Shown here piece by piece: positions 51,450-60,072 of a stretch of 64,000 bases of DNA. The stretch comes from DATATJ01 sp963789075 (GTDB lineage Bacteria; Acidobacteriota; Vicinamibacteria; Vicinamibacterales; CAVVIG01), in the NCBI GenBank assembly GCA_963789075.1, contig CAWBJQ010000002.1:930001-994000 (forward strand), read 5' to 3'. Both the position numbers and the translations under genes were made by a program. Positions within the stretch are counted from its first letter, which is position 1; each line of letters begins with the position of its first letter. The notes below the pieces were generated by a model that made no database searches, was not told the origin of the DNA, and was given only the letters and a program-made list of their open reading frames with translations.

Positions 51450-52618
51450 TCACCGCACCCCGGTGGGCGCGGTGCCCGCCTCAGTGGACGCCGTGAACGG
51501 CTTCGCGTTCACGACCGTGCCGTCGCGCGTCGCCGCGCCTTCGACGATCACGCGCATCGCCCGGCTCGAGCCCCTGCTCGACGATCCAGCGGCTGCCGAC
51601 GCGTTCGCCGACTTTGACGGTGCGCGTGCTCACGGTGTTGTCCGCGCCGACCACGTGCACTTGAAACGAGCCCTGCAGCTCGGCGACGGCCCGCTGCGGA
51701 ACCAGCAGCACGCCCTCACGCACTTTCGTTTCGGCGCGGACCCGTGCCGTACTGCCCTGGGCGCAGCGTGCGGTCCGGATTCGGAAACGTGGCGCTGATC
51801 CGAATGGTGCCGGTCTTCGCGTCGATCTGGCGATCGGCAGCGAGAAACGAGCCCGGCCGCGGATACTGGCTGCCGTCGGCGAGGATCAACGTCAGCGCTG
51901 CGCCGCCCTGCCACGGCGTCTTCGCGCCGCCGCGCGTGTTGATCCGCGCCGCCATCTGCAGATATTCCTGCTCGCTCAGCGGAAAGTACGCCTTGATCGG
52001 ATCGATCTGCGACACCGTCGTCAGGAGCGTCGATGGACCGACGAGATCGCCGATTTGCGCGGTGGCAATCGCCGCGACACCGCCGATGAGCGAGGTCACC
52101 TTCGTGAATCCGACATTGAGCTGCGCGGTTTCGACGGCGGCCGTCGCCGAATTCACCGCCGCCTGCGCGGCGAGGTTGGCCTGGACGTCGTTGTCGAGCT
52201 GACTCTGCGCAATCGCGTGTTGCTCGGCCAGTGGCTGATCGCGCTCGAGGTCGCGCTTGGTCTTGCCCATCTGCGCCTGCGCTTCGCCGAGTTGCGCCTC
52301 CGCCTGGGTGAGGGCGGCCTGGAGCGGCCGCGGATCGATCTCGAAGAGCACCTGTCCCTTGCTGACGACCGCGCCTTCTTCGTAGTCGCGCTTGATCAGA
52401 TACCCGGAGACCTGCGGCCGGATCTGCGCGTTCACCAGTCCATCGAGGGTGGCGATCCATTCGCTGTCGAGCGACACGCGCTCCGGCGCGACGGTGACCA
52501 CGCGGACTTGCGGCGGCGCCGGTGGAGCGGACGCCGCCTTGCTGGCCTTGCACGCTGGGAGGAGAGCGACTGCGAAGAGGAGCGGAACGGTGCGAAGAGC
52601 GATACGAAAATATGACAT
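51450..52618 (-). CDS. RND efflux periplasmic adaptor, AcrA-like (two frame breaks)
   Basis: About 389 residues. Lipoprotein signal (LLFAVALLPAC), barrel-sandwich half-motifs (VNAQIRPQVSGYLIKRDYEEGAVVSKGQVLFEIDPRPL), a coiled-coil hairpin (residues 100-165), LNVGFTKVTSLIGGVA and a membrane-proximal domain. Breaks near 51745 and 51545 separate the last two segments (VREGVLLVPQRAVAELQG and VIVEGAATRDGTVVN). It bridges pump and outer-membrane duct. The stop lies three bases before the pump's GTG. Confidence 0.9.
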
Positions 52619-52622
52619 GCGA

Positions 52623-53291
52623 TTACCGTCGCCGCGTCCGGATCGGCACCGGCCGAAGTCCGTGCAGCAGTTGTTCGACGGCCGCCTCGAACAGCCGGTC
52701 GGTGTCGCACGCCGCGAAGCGGCGCACGCCGAAGTGGACGTGAAAGAGCGCCTGGTAGGAGAGCGCCGACACGATCAGCCGCGCGGCCACGGCGGCGTCC
52801 GCGTCGCGGCGGAACTCGCCCGTGCGCTGACCTTCTTTGATTAGCTGCTCGACGAGCCCCCAACGCTGGACGAGGCCGCGGGCCCAGGCGGCGAAGACGT
52901 CTGGCGCTTCCGTGACGATTTCGCTGACGAGCAGGCGCTGCCAGAGCCCGGAATTCGAGGTCAGCGAGACGATCCAGAACTGGCGGAGGAAGAGCCGCAG
53001 CCGATCGGACGCCGTTCCTCCTGCGAGCGCGAGCCGGCGCCCTATGGCGGTGTGCTTCTCGGCGATGCAGTTCGCCACCGTCTGCGTGAGGAGATCGTCC
53101 TTGCTCGTGAAGTAGTGATACACCGTCGCCTTGGAGACGCCCGCGTCTTCGGCGACGTCTTCGACACGGATGCGGCGATACCCGTGGCGGGTGAGGAGCT
53201 TCATGGCGGAGGCCATCAGGGCGCGGGGACGTTCGTCAGGACGCCGGGTCCAGCGTCGATCAATGGTCCGGCCGGCCGACGCATGCGCCAT
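52623..53291 (-). CDS. TetR family repressor of the efflux operon
   Basis: 222 residues. N-terminal TetR HTH: ALMASAMKLLTRHGYRRIRVEDVAEDAGVSKATVYHYFTSKDDLL. The all-helical ligand-binding domain is typical for drug-responsive repressors. It is the first gene of the operon, five bases before the adaptor gene. A near-perfect palindrome just upstream (53309-53329) is the likely operator, implying autoregulation and control of the pump. Confidence 0.92.
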   Translation of the reverse strand: MAHASAGRTIDRRWTRRPDERPRALMASAMKLLTRHGYRRIRVEDVAEDAGVSKATVYHYFTSKDDLLTQTVANCIAEKHTAIGRRLALAGGTASDRLRLFLRQFWIVSLTSNSGLWQRLLVSEIVTEAPDVFAAWARGLVQRWGLVEQLIKEGQRTGEFRRDADAAVAARLIVSALSYQALFHVHFGVRRFAACDTDRLFEAAVEQLLHGLRPVPIRTRRR

Positions 53292-53296
53292 CTCTC

Positions 53297-53329
53297 AGTA
53301 TCACATCCTTATTGACCGCGGGTCAATAA
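53297..53329 (-). promoter_or_regulatory. TetR operator and promoter
   Basis: Inverted repeat TTATTGACC-GCG-GGTCAATAA (53309-53329). Its distal half contains a TTGACC -35 on the minus strand, and GATACT (53297-53302) lies 18 bases on as a -10. Transcription would start at or next to the tetR ATG, so the message could be leaderless. The operator also covers the stop codon of the polyphosphate glucokinase gene. Confidence 0.65.
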
Positions 53330-54003
53330 TCGCGGCGCACCGCAGGCTGCGGGCTCCACAACCGATACCCGCCGGCGAACGCATGGCGATTGTCGCCGCG
53401 CCGCGCGCCCACCGGCAGCGTGCGCAGCAGCTTGACGTTGCCGCCGCCGAGCACGACGTCGTCGGCTTCGAGTGCCGTCGCGAGGAGGTCGACCACTGCT
53501 GCGACATGGCGCTCCCATTTCTTCCGGCCCAGCCGCTTCAGCCCCGCATCTCCCACGTAGTCCTCGTAAGTGCGCCCCTTCTTATAGGGCAGATGGGCCA
53601 GCTCCATCGGCTCGAGCGCGCCGTCGACGATGAGCGCGGTGCCGAGGCCGGTGCCGAGCCCGAGGAAGAGCATGCGGCCGCCGCGATAGCTGCCGAGCGC
53701 CTGCATCGCGGCATCGTTGATGATCCGGACGGGACAGCCGAAGGCTTTCTTGAAATCGAAACCGACCCAGCCGCTGGCCAGATGGTGCGGCTCGCTGACC
53801 GGCTTGCCGTGAAGGACCGCGCCGGGATATCCGATCGACACGACCGAGTACGTCCAGCCGGCCGTCGCCTTCTTGACGGCCGCGACCATGCGCGCCGGCG
53901 TCATCGCCGGGCCCGACGGAATCTTGATCGCCTTGCGCCGGCCGGTGGCCAGCACCTTCACGTGCGTGCCGCCGACGTCGATCGACGAGCACGTTGAGCA
54001 CAT
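53323..54003 (-). CDS. ppgK: Polyphosphate glucokinase, ROK family (frame break near start)
   Basis: About 226 residues. IDVGGTHVKVLATG (ROK ATP/phosphate loop), VVSIGYPGAV, FLGLGTGLGTALIVDG and ELAHLPYKKGRTYEDYVGDAGLKRLGRKKWERHV match bacterial polyphosphate glucokinases, which phosphorylate glucose from inorganic polyphosphate. A single-base break near 53980 lies between the start (GTG, reading VLNVLV) and IDVGGT, so the exact start (54003, 54001 or 53992) is unsure. The stop lies within the downstream TetR operator. Confidence 0.82.
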   Translation of the reverse strand: MCSTCSSIDVGGTHVKVLATGRRKAIKIPSGPAMTPARMVAAVKKATAGWTYSVVSIGYPGAVLHGKPVSEPHHLASGWVGFDFKKAFGCPVRIINDAAMQALGSYRGGRMLFLGLGTGLGTALIVDGALEPMELAHLPYKKGRTYEDYVGDAGLKRLGRKKWERHVAAVVDLLATALEADDVVLGGGNVKLLRTLPVGARRGDNRHAFAGGYRLWSPQPAVRRDY

Positions 54004-54103
54004 CCTTCGCCCGCTGTTGTCGTCCGGTCCTGGCCATTCCACCCATCCCATCCTGCCGGTTGAGGTTGCACGCGATCCACCAGGATGGCGTACCCTTGAG
54101 CCG

Positions 54104-54683
54104 ATGAGTATTCGACTGCGTTCGCTTCGTCTCGTCGCCGGCGCCGTCGCGCTGGTCGCGCTGGCGGCCGGCCCTGCCCGTGCCGACGGCTTCATCTCGC
54201 CCTACATCGGTTTCAATTTCGGGGGCGACTCCGATAATTGCGCCAGCCTCAGAAACTGCCAGGAGAGGCGGAACAACTGGGGCGTATCGTTCGGATCCTC
54301 GCACGGGATCTTCGGCTTCGAAGAAGATATCGGATACGCGCAGCAATTTTTTCGGCAAGACGCCAGGCGTCAACAACTCGGTGTTGACGGTGATGTCGAA
54401 TCTGATGGTCGTCGTGCCGGCTGGACCGATTCGGCCGTACGGCATCGTCGGCCTCGGCCTGATTCGGCCGCACGTCGAGTTCGATCTGGCGAACCAGTCG
54501 CTGGATCAGAACACGCTTGGGTACGACATCGGCGCGGGCATCAACATCTTCCCGCTGCCCAGCATCGGCGTGCGGGGTGACGTGCGGCACCTGCATACGC
54601 TGCAGGACGTCAGCCTCGGCGTGTTCGGCAGCGACAAGCTCGATTTCTGGCGCGGCAGCGTCGGTGTCACGTTCAGGTTCTGA
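54104..54683 (+). CDS. Outer-membrane beta-barrel protein (frame break in T6 run)
   Basis: About 193 residues. Signal peptide (RLVAGAVALVALAAGPARA), then GFISPYIGFNFGGDSDNC with a Cys pair and SSHGIFGFEEDIGYAQQFF. A break in a run of six T (54347-54352) follows, then GKTPGVNNSVLTVMSNLMVVVP and PYGIVGLGLIRP. Late strands end in VGVTFRF, the aromatic end of a barrel. Repeating strands fit an eight-strand OmpW/OmpA-like fold. Function unknown. Confidence 0.72.
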
Positions 54684-54737
54684 TCGCGATGGGCTCTAGA
54701 GGCGGCTGGGCTTTGTAGGGGCCGATAACTCGATCCA

Positions 54738-54811
54738 AACCACGAAGGCGTAAAGAACACGAAGAACCAATCTGTTCCGAATGATCTTCGTGCTTTCGCG
54801 TCTTCGTGGTT
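54738..54811. repeat. CACGAAG palindromic repeat, copy 7
   Basis: AACCACGAAGGCGTAAAG and onward pairs with CTTTCGCGTCTTCGTGGTT. A compact copy with 30-base arms, it sits between two converging genes and touches the M48 protease stop codon. Confidence 0.88.
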
Positions 54812-56198
54812 AACGCACCGCGTCCGTGAACTGGATTGATCCGGCGACGCGCAGGAAGACGCTTTGATAGCTGCTGAACAGATCGGACGGAGCCACCGCG
54901 ATGACGTACAGCAGGTTGCCGTCGCGCGTCAGCGCCGCGAAGATCTGAACGGTTTCGGGCTGACCCGTGGCATCCGATACGTTCGACAGCATTGTGCTCA
55001 AGCCCGATCGATTCCCCACGGAGGTGCGGTGATAGCCGGCCGGCCCGCTCATGCGCGGGTTCCCCTGGGCGAGCGATTGAATCAGTTCGTCGGTCGCCGT
55101 TTGAAGGTCGTGGGTCTCATTGCGGGCGACGCCGATCTCGACGCCGTGCGTGAAGACATTGGCGCCGTTGGCCTGCCCGTAGGCGCCCTCGGGCGCGAAC
55201 GTCACCGAGCTCGGACTCTGGAGCTCGCGCCAGTTCGAGGGCACGCTCACGCGAAACAGTCCGCCTTCGCTGTAAGTGGAATAGCGCGACGATGGCGGAT
55301 CGACGCGGCCGCTCGGCGGCGGGCTGGAGCCGCCGCCGGCGGTTCGTGACGCCGCGCTCCTCGTCGCCTCCTCGGTTGTCGGCGCACGCGGCAGCTGTGT
55401 CAAATGCGCGCGCACCTGTTCGAAGTCGCGCGTGTCGCGCACCGGATGCTCGACGCGCAGCGCCTTCGCTTCCTGCGTGATGTACTCGTAGCGGTTGCCC
55501 GGATTCGGATGATCGCTCAGCCACTGCGGTCCGCCGGCGCCGCTGGTTTGCTCGATCGTCCTGAACATGTTCGCCATGTCGCGCGGATCGTAGCCGGCGC
55601 GCGCCATGATGTGCGAGCCTTCGATGTCGGCCTGCCGCTCGTACTCGCGCGAGAAGCGCAGATACGCCGTGCCGAGACCGAACTGCGCGCCCTGCGCAAT
55701 CACGTTGCCGACGCGGCCGCCGATGATCGCGCCGAGGACGGCGCCTGCGACTTCGCCGAGCTGATATTTCTGCGCTTTGGCCGCCTGCGCGGTGCCGTGC
55801 CGGAGCACGACGTGACTCAACTCGTGCGCCATCACCCCGGCGACTTCGCCCTCGACGTGTGCCGCTTCGATCATGCCGCGGTTCACGAACATCGGGCCGC
55901 CCGGCAGCGCGAACGCATTGATCTCGCGGACGTTGATCGCTTGAAAGGTGTAGTGAAATTCCGGATGCCGAAGCTGGGACGGAATCGCCGCGACCAGGCG
56001 CTCGCCCACGCTCTCGACATACGAGGTCACCGCATCGTCGCGCATGATCGGCAGCTGCTGCTCGACCTGCGTCGCCGCCTGGCGCCCGAGCTCCACGTCC
56101 TGCGCCGGCGTATACGTATTGGGCGGCGGCGTAATGAGCGTCTGCGCCGAGATGAACGCGATCGCGAACATCGGCGCGAGACGCCGCGTGCGTTTCAT
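54810..56198 (-). CDS. M48 family metalloprotease, secreted
   Basis: About 462 residues. Signal peptide (MKRTRRLAPMFAIAFISAQ) precedes an M48 domain with zinc site HELSHVVLRHG near residue 125 and glutamate ligand in SREYERQADIEG. LPGGPMFVNRGMIEAA lies upstream, as in BepA/LoiP-like periplasmic proteases. A Ser/Pro linker leads to a C-terminal beta domain of unknown role (residues 300-462). Likely quality control of outer-membrane proteins. Its stop is at the edge of repeat copy 7. Confidence 0.88.
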   Translation of the reverse strand: MKRTRRLAPMFAIAFISAQTLITPPPNTYTPAQDVELGRQAATQVEQQLPIMRDDAVTSYVESVGERLVAAIPSQLRHPEFHYTFQAINVREINAFALPGGPMFVNRGMIEAAHVEGEVAGVMAHELSHVVLRHGTAQAAKAQKYQLGEVAGAVLGAIIGGRVGNVIAQGAQFGLGTAYLRFSREYERQADIEGSHIMARAGYDPRDMANMFRTIEQTSGAGGPQWLSDHPNPGNRYEYITQEAKALRVEHPVRDTRDFEQVRAHLTQLPRAPTTEEATRSAASRTAGGGSSPPPSGRVDPPSSRYSTYSEGGLFRVSVPSNWRELQSPSSVTFAPEGAYGQANGANVFTHGVEIGVARNETHDLQTATDELIQSLAQGNPRMSGPAGYHRTSVGNRSGLSTMLSNVSDATGQPETVQIFAALTRDGNLLYVIAVAPSDLFSSYQSVFLRVAGSIQFTDAVR

Positions 56199-56275
56199 GC
56201 GGTCAGGTTTGTGCAAGAACAGGTCCCAAGCCCGACCGATACGCTGTACCGCGGCCGAGCTGGAGGAGGGAGCGT

Positions 56276-56734
56276 ATGACTGAATCGACCGTCACGCGGA
56301 AACAATTATTAGCGGGATTGAACGAGGATCTTGCGCGCGAGTACCAGGCCATCATCGCGTATGTGGTCTACTCGCAAGTGCTCAAGGGCGCGGCATACAT
56401 GAATATCGCGAAGGAGCTCGAAGGGCACGCGGCCCAGGAATTGAGCCACGCCCTCATCATCTCGAAGCACATCGACTATCTCGGAGGGACGCCGACGGTG
56501 ACGCCGCTGCCGGTGAAGCCGTCAGACAAAGCGGAAGAGATGCTGCGCGCCGACCTCGAAAACGAGAACAACACGATTCGGGCCTACCGCGTCCGGGTGC
56601 GGCAGTGCGAGGCGCTCGGCGAATATGCGATCGGCGAGGACATCCGCGAGATCCTGCGGCAGGAGCAGGAGCATCAGACGGATCTCGCCACCGCTCTCGG
56701 CGAGGACGCACCCGATCTGTCGCAGACGCCTTAG
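56276..56734 (+). CDS. Ferritin-like (bacterioferritin-type) protein
   Basis: 152 residues forming four helices. Diiron-type residues are in EYQAIIAYVVYSQ, ELEGHAAQELSHALIISKHIDYLGG, DLENENNTIRAYRVRVRQCE and EILRQEQEHQTDL, with E and ExxH pairs in the expected helices. It lacks the haem Met of true bacterioferritin, as far as I can see. Iron storage or oxidative-stress role is inferred. GGAGGGAGC just before the ATG supports the start. Confidence 0.85.
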   Translation: MTESTVTRKQLLAGLNEDLAREYQAIIAYVVYSQVLKGAAYMNIAKELEGHAAQELSHALIISKHIDYLGGTPTVTPLPVKPSDKAEEMLRADLENENNTIRAYRVRVRQCEALGEYAIGEDIREILRQEQEHQTDLATALGEDAPDLSQTP

Positions 56735-57282
56735 TCGCAGGCGCCTCAGGCTGCAGGTCGCCTGGTGAAGCGTCGCATGCCAGGCAACCTCCGCAGGCTG
56801 ACGTACGGCACATAGGCGATGATCAGCCAGACCAACCGCCGCCACTTTCGGTGCGGATCTGAGCGCCTTCGTCCGTTGCGGGACTGCTTGCGGCGATCGG
56901 AGATTGTTCCGGCTCGCCGATCTATCTCGTCGGTCTTCTCGGACACGCGTCTGATCGATGCAACGAAAACGCCAGCGGCAACGACGGAGATGTCAGCCGA
57001 ATGGCCCAGCACGGCCCAGCACCGAGAAACCTTTTAGCCGCGAGCGTCGCACCGCACGACGCTCGCGCCGATCTGTGCGATCTGCACACTCCACGCAACT
57101 CAGTGATCGCCAAGCAGTTGATCGTGCTGGCTGACGCGCGAGCAGATAGAGGCTCGGTGTGGACTCGTCTTTGCACAATCCTCTGACGTGATGCAATCGC
57201 TCGCGTGAGTGTGTTGCACGCATGGGCTCGATGCGCGGCGGAACGCGCGCATCTCAACCGTGCAGGGCAGGAGCGTCCGTTC
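56735..57282. other. Gene-poor region with a strong hairpin
   Basis: About 550 bases. A short minus-strand frame (56746-57012) has a hydrophobic patch but no ribosome site or family resemblance. The main structure is a ten-base perfect stem at 57040-57066. Confidence 0.5.
57040..57066. terminator. Ten-base GCGAGCGTCG hairpin
   Basis: GCGAGCGTCG-CACCGCA-CGACGCTCGC is a perfect stem with a seven-base loop. Read on the minus strand it is followed by an A/T-mixed GGCTAAAAGG, not a clean T-run. It could be a terminator or a protein-binding palindrome ahead of the RHH-type gene. Confidence 0.45.
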
Positions 57283-57552
57283 ATGTCCGACACTGGGGAA
57301 GATCGTCATCGCCGTCGTGCCGGGCGCCCGCCTGCAGGCGCGAAAGCCGGTGAACGTGTCAAAGATTATCCGCAGCTCAGTGTGCGTGTGCCGGCGGAAA
57401 TGAAAGCGCGGCTGAACGCCTTGAGCGCCGTGACCGGGCTGGCGCAATGGCGCGTGATTGTCGAGGCGATCGATTGCTTTCTCAGCGATCTGCCGCCAAC
57501 CGATCGCGCGCTCGTGAACGGTCTGTGCGAACGTCTGCTGCGCGCTGACTAG
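57283..57552 (+). CDS. Ribbon-helix-helix-like regulator
   Basis: 89 residues. A basic N-terminus (RHRRRAGRPPAGAKAGERVKDY) is followed by a strand LSVRVPAEMKARLNALSAVTG and two helices (QWRVIVEAIDCFLSDL), the CopG/RHH pattern. It resembles stand-alone RHH DNA-binding proteins. No toxin partner is adjacent. The ATG at 57283 gives the shortest convincing form. Confidence 0.6.
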   Translation: MSDTGEDRHRRRAGRPPAGAKAGERVKDYPQLSVRVPAEMKARLNALSAVTGLAQWRVIVEAIDCFLSDLPPTDRALVNGLCERLLRAD

Positions 57553-57563
57553 TCTCCCGAGTC

Positions 57564-57591
57564 GCCGGCCCTTGTCACGCAAGCGGCCGGC
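57564..57591 (+). terminator. GCCGGCC/GGCCGGC hairpin
   Basis: Seven-base inverted arms around 14 bases, 12 bases after the RHH-type gene stop. No T-run. Possible terminator; the rest of 57592-57774 shows TTGACATTATTTGTCACA near 57657 but no clear promoter pair. Confidence 0.35.
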
Positions 57592-57774
57592 TTGCGCCCG
57601 CAAAGACCCGTCGGTCCCACCGAAAAGAGTGGCAACATTTGTCAGCAGGCTCGACTGTTGACATTATTTGTCACAGATCTGGGCAGGCGACTGCTCATCA
57701 ACCTCTTGTAAACAATTGGGTTGTCCCGTTTCACCAGTCCGGCACGCCCCCTGCAGAGCTATCAAAACTAGACA

Positions 57775-58329
57775 ATGGAGTGCTCTGGAGTGACAAGACG
57801 TGGTCGTCAGGCGAAGGGGTTCGCGCTCATCGATTTGATCTTTGTCTGCGGCCTGATTGGGATGCTGTGCGCGATTGCCTTGCCGCGTCTCCTGCTCGCC
57901 AAGCAGGCGGCCGGGGCGGCCTCGGCCATCGGCTCGATGCGCGCCATCAACAGCGCGGAGCTGACGTACGCTCTCACGTGCGGCAGCGGCTTCTACGCCC
58001 CAAATCTGACGACCCTCGGGACGCCGCCGGCGGGGAGCCAGGAGGCGTTCATCACCCCAGGGCTGGGCGCAGCTGACGTGGTGCAGAAGAGCGGATACAC
58101 CATTCGTGTGGCGGCCACGGCGTTCGCGGGTGCGCCCGCCACCTGCAACGGGCTCGCGGCCGGCGCCGCTGGACAAGGTTTCCGCGCGGCCGCCGACTCG
58201 CAGGAGCCCACCAACGTTCGCTTCTTCGCCACCAATGCCAACGCGCTGATTTTCGAAGACGTCGCGTCGCTGTTCGCGACGATGCCCGAAGTTGGCTCGC
58301 CGGCCGCAGGCCATCCGCTCACGCACTGA
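57775..58329 (+). CDS. Type IV pilin-like (prepilin) protein, orphan
   Basis: 184 residues with a class III signal: KG|FALIDLIFVCGLIGMLCAIALP. Cleavage is after Gly, then a 20-residue hydrophobic helix. The +5 residue is Asp instead of the usual Glu. The globular part has SAIGSMRAINSAELTYAL, like type II pseudopilins, and a Cys pair (residues about 66 and 123). No pilus assembly genes adjoin it. It may be a minor pilin or a pseudopilin used elsewhere. Confidence 0.7.
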   Translation: MECSGVTRRGRQAKGFALIDLIFVCGLIGMLCAIALPRLLLAKQAAGAASAIGSMRAINSAELTYALTCGSGFYAPNLTTLGTPPAGSQEAFITPGLGAADVVQKSGYTIRVAATAFAGAPATCNGLAAGAAGQGFRAAADSQEPTNVRFFATNANALIFEDVASLFATMPEVGSPAAGHPLTH

Positions 58330-58335
58330 TTCCGC

Positions 58336-58341
58336 TATAAT
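58336..58341 (+). promoter_or_regulatory. TATAAT ahead of a leaderless ferredoxin gene
   Basis: A perfect -10 ends eight bases before the ATG at 58349. Transcription would begin at or within one base of the start codon. No Shine-Dalgarno precedes the ATG. No clear -35 is visible. Confidence 0.5.
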
Positions 58342-58348
58342 CTCGGCC

Positions 58349-58693
58349 ATGTGGACCAAGATGATGGGCGGGCCTCGCAAGAAGGCGCCGAAGACCATTG
58401 CGGTGATCGATCCGGACCGCTGTTTTGGCGCGTTCGCATGCTCGATCTGCCAAGCCGCCTGTCCGGTCGCCGGTTGCATCGTCGAGGAGCCAGATCGCGA
58501 CGGGCGAATGGTGTGCGCGGTGCGCGCGGACCTGTGCATCGGCTGCGGGCTCTGCGTGACGCTCGGCAATCCTACCGCGCCGCAACAACGCGAGTTCGGC
58601 TGCCCACCCGACTACGACGCGATCAACATGATGCCGTGGGAAGACGTCCTCAAAATCCTGACAGAAGGTCAGGGCTCACAGGTGACAACCTAG
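58349..58693 (+). CDS. 4Fe-4S ferredoxin-type protein, atypical cluster motifs
   Basis: 114 residues. The first cluster motif is CFGAFACSICQAACP (C-x5-C-x2-C-x3-CP) and the second CIGCGLCVTLGNP lacks its CP, with a later Cys in FGCPPDY. It resembles polyferredoxin domains but with longer first spacing and a displaced last ligand. Likely a small electron carrier or an orphan redox subunit. A TATAAT (58336) just upstream suggests a leaderless message starting at this ATG. Confidence 0.65.
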   Translation: MWTKMMGGPRKKAPKTIAVIDPDRCFGAFACSICQAACPVAGCIVEEPDRDGRMVCAVRADLCIGCGLCVTLGNPTAPQQREFGCPPDYDAINMMPWEDVLKILTEGQGSQVTT

Positions 58694-58715
58694 AGCGCTT
58701 TTCGAGAGCCCGCCA

Positions 58716-59636
58716 CTACGCCGAAGGGCTCTGCAGATCGATACGCGAGGCTGCGGCCGCCTGCGCATATCGCGACGGCAGCGGATGATCGAGGCGCTTG
58801 GCGATGAACGCCGACGCCTCCGACAGCGCCGACAGCGACACGCCCGTTTCAAGTCCCAATCCGTTCAACATGTAGATCAGATCGTCGGTGGCGAGGTTGC
58901 CGGCGGCGCCTGGCGCGTACGGACAACCGCCGAGTCCGCCGGCCGACGCGTCGAACGTGGCGATGCCGAACGGCAGAGCGGTGAGCACGTTGGCGAGCGC
59001 GGTGCCACGCGTGTCGTGGAAATGGAGCGCGATTTTCTCGAGCGGCACTCGCGTCCGCACCGCCTCGAGGACGCGTGGAACCTGTCCGGGATGCGCGATG
59101 CCGATCGTGTCGCTGACGGCCACCTCGAACACGCCGAGATCGAGCAGCCGCGCCGCGACGTCCGCCACACGTGCCGGCGCGACGGCGCCTTCGTACGGGC
59201 AGCCGAACGCCGTCGACAGATACCCGCGCACCTTCATGTTCGCCGCCAGCGCACGATCGCAGACGTCCTTGTACGTGGCCAGCGATTCGTCAATCGACTG
59301 GTTGATGTTCTTCCGGCTGAACGTTTCGGTCGACGAGGCGAAGACCGCGATTTCGGTGACGCCGGCGGCCATCGCCCGATCGAGTCCTGAGAGGTTGGGG
59401 ACCAGCGCGGTGTAGCGCGTGCCTGGATGCCGCGTGATGCCGGCGAACAGCTGTGCGGTGTCCGCCATCTGCGGCACCCATTTCGGGCTGACGAATGCGC
59501 CGACCTCGATCACCGGCAGATTCGCCGCGCTGAGGCGGTCGATGAACGCGATCTTGTCGGCGGTCGAGACCGTCACGTACTCGTTCTGCAGCCCGTCGCG
59601 CGGGCCAACTTCGACAACGGTGATGCGGTTGGTCAT
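58716..59636 (-). CDS. Hydroxymethylglutaryl-CoA lyase
   Basis: 306 residues, TIM-barrel of the HMGL-like family. It has VVEVGPRDGLQNE (metal and substrate), VGAFVSPKWVPQMAD, FASSTETFSRKNIN and DTIGIAHPGQV. GGLGGCPYAPGAAGN carries the catalytic Cys loop. The HxH pair is in ALHFHDTRGTAL. It cleaves HMG-CoA to acetoacetate and acetyl-CoA, the last step of leucine breakdown, matching its neighbours. Confidence 0.94.
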   Translation of the reverse strand: MTNRITVVEVGPRDGLQNEYVTVSTADKIAFIDRLSAANLPVIEVGAFVSPKWVPQMADTAQLFAGITRHPGTRYTALVPNLSGLDRAMAAGVTEIAVFASSTETFSRKNINQSIDESLATYKDVCDRALAANMKVRGYLSTAFGCPYEGAVAPARVADVAARLLDLGVFEVAVSDTIGIAHPGQVPRVLEAVRTRVPLEKIALHFHDTRGTALANVLTALPFGIATFDASAGGLGGCPYAPGAAGNLATDDLIYMLNGLGLETGVSLSALSEASAFIAKRLDHPLPSRYAQAAAASRIDLQSPSA

Positions 59637-59662
59637 AGATCAGGGATCAGGGCTCAGGGATC
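59635..59662. repeat. (GGGATCA)n repeat
   Basis: Three to four copies of CAGGGATCAG-type words between the HMG-CoA lyase and biotin carrier genes. The same word inverted is at 22371-22386. Confidence 0.55.
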
Positions 59663-59670
59663 AGTTTCGC

Positions 59671-60072
59671 CTACTCCAGTTCTACCAGCGTCGTGTCCGG
59701 CTGCACCAGCTCGCCTTCGCGGCAATGCACGGCGGTGACGATCGCGTCGGCCGGCGCACGGATCGGCAGCTCCATTTTCATCGCTTCGAGGAGCAGAATC
59801 GTGTCGCCTTTCTTCACGGCCGCGCCCGGCTGCACGAGTACTTTGATGACGGTCGCGGGCATCGGCGCAGTCAACGCCTGCGGGCCTGTGACGCGCGCCG
59901 CGCGCCGCGGCTCACTGCCGGTGCCGCCGAAGTCGCCGCGGAACACGCGGCCGTCCATGAATGCCCATTGATCGCGCGGCGGCCCGGCGACATAGACGAT
60001 GTGGCTGCGGCCATCGTGTTCGACGCGGTAGACGCCGTCCCCGATGCGCGTGACGCGAGGCTGCTCAGCCAC
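59671..60072 (-). CDS. Biotin carboxyl carrier protein (acyl-CoA carboxylase)
   Basis: 133 residues. Biotinylation lysine in LLLEAMKMELPIRAP near residue 92, within PMPATVIKVLVQPGAAVKKGDTILLLEAMKM. An N-terminal part (VTRIGDGVYRVEHDGRS) is typical of separate carriers of methylcrotonyl/propionyl-CoA carboxylases. GTG start overlaps the biotin carboxylase stop (TAGTG), so the pair is coupled. Biotin is carboxylated by the enzyme encoded upstream. Confidence 0.9.
   Translation of the reverse strand: MAEQPRVTRIGDGVYRVEHDGRSHIVYVAGPPRDQWAFMDGRVFRGDFGGTGSEPRRAARVTGPQALTAPMPATVIKVLVQPGAAVKKGDTILLLEAMKMELPIRAPADAIVTAVHCREGELVQPDTTLVELE

Noticed and set aside
56746..57012. Possible 88-residue minus-strand gene
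   Set aside because: Arg-rich composition, no ribosome site, no known family and a low-quality hydrophobic segment.
57655..57690. Sigma-54 type promoter before the pilin gene
   Set aside because: No TGGCAC-N5-TTGCA arrangement; only a TTGACA-like word without a matching -10.
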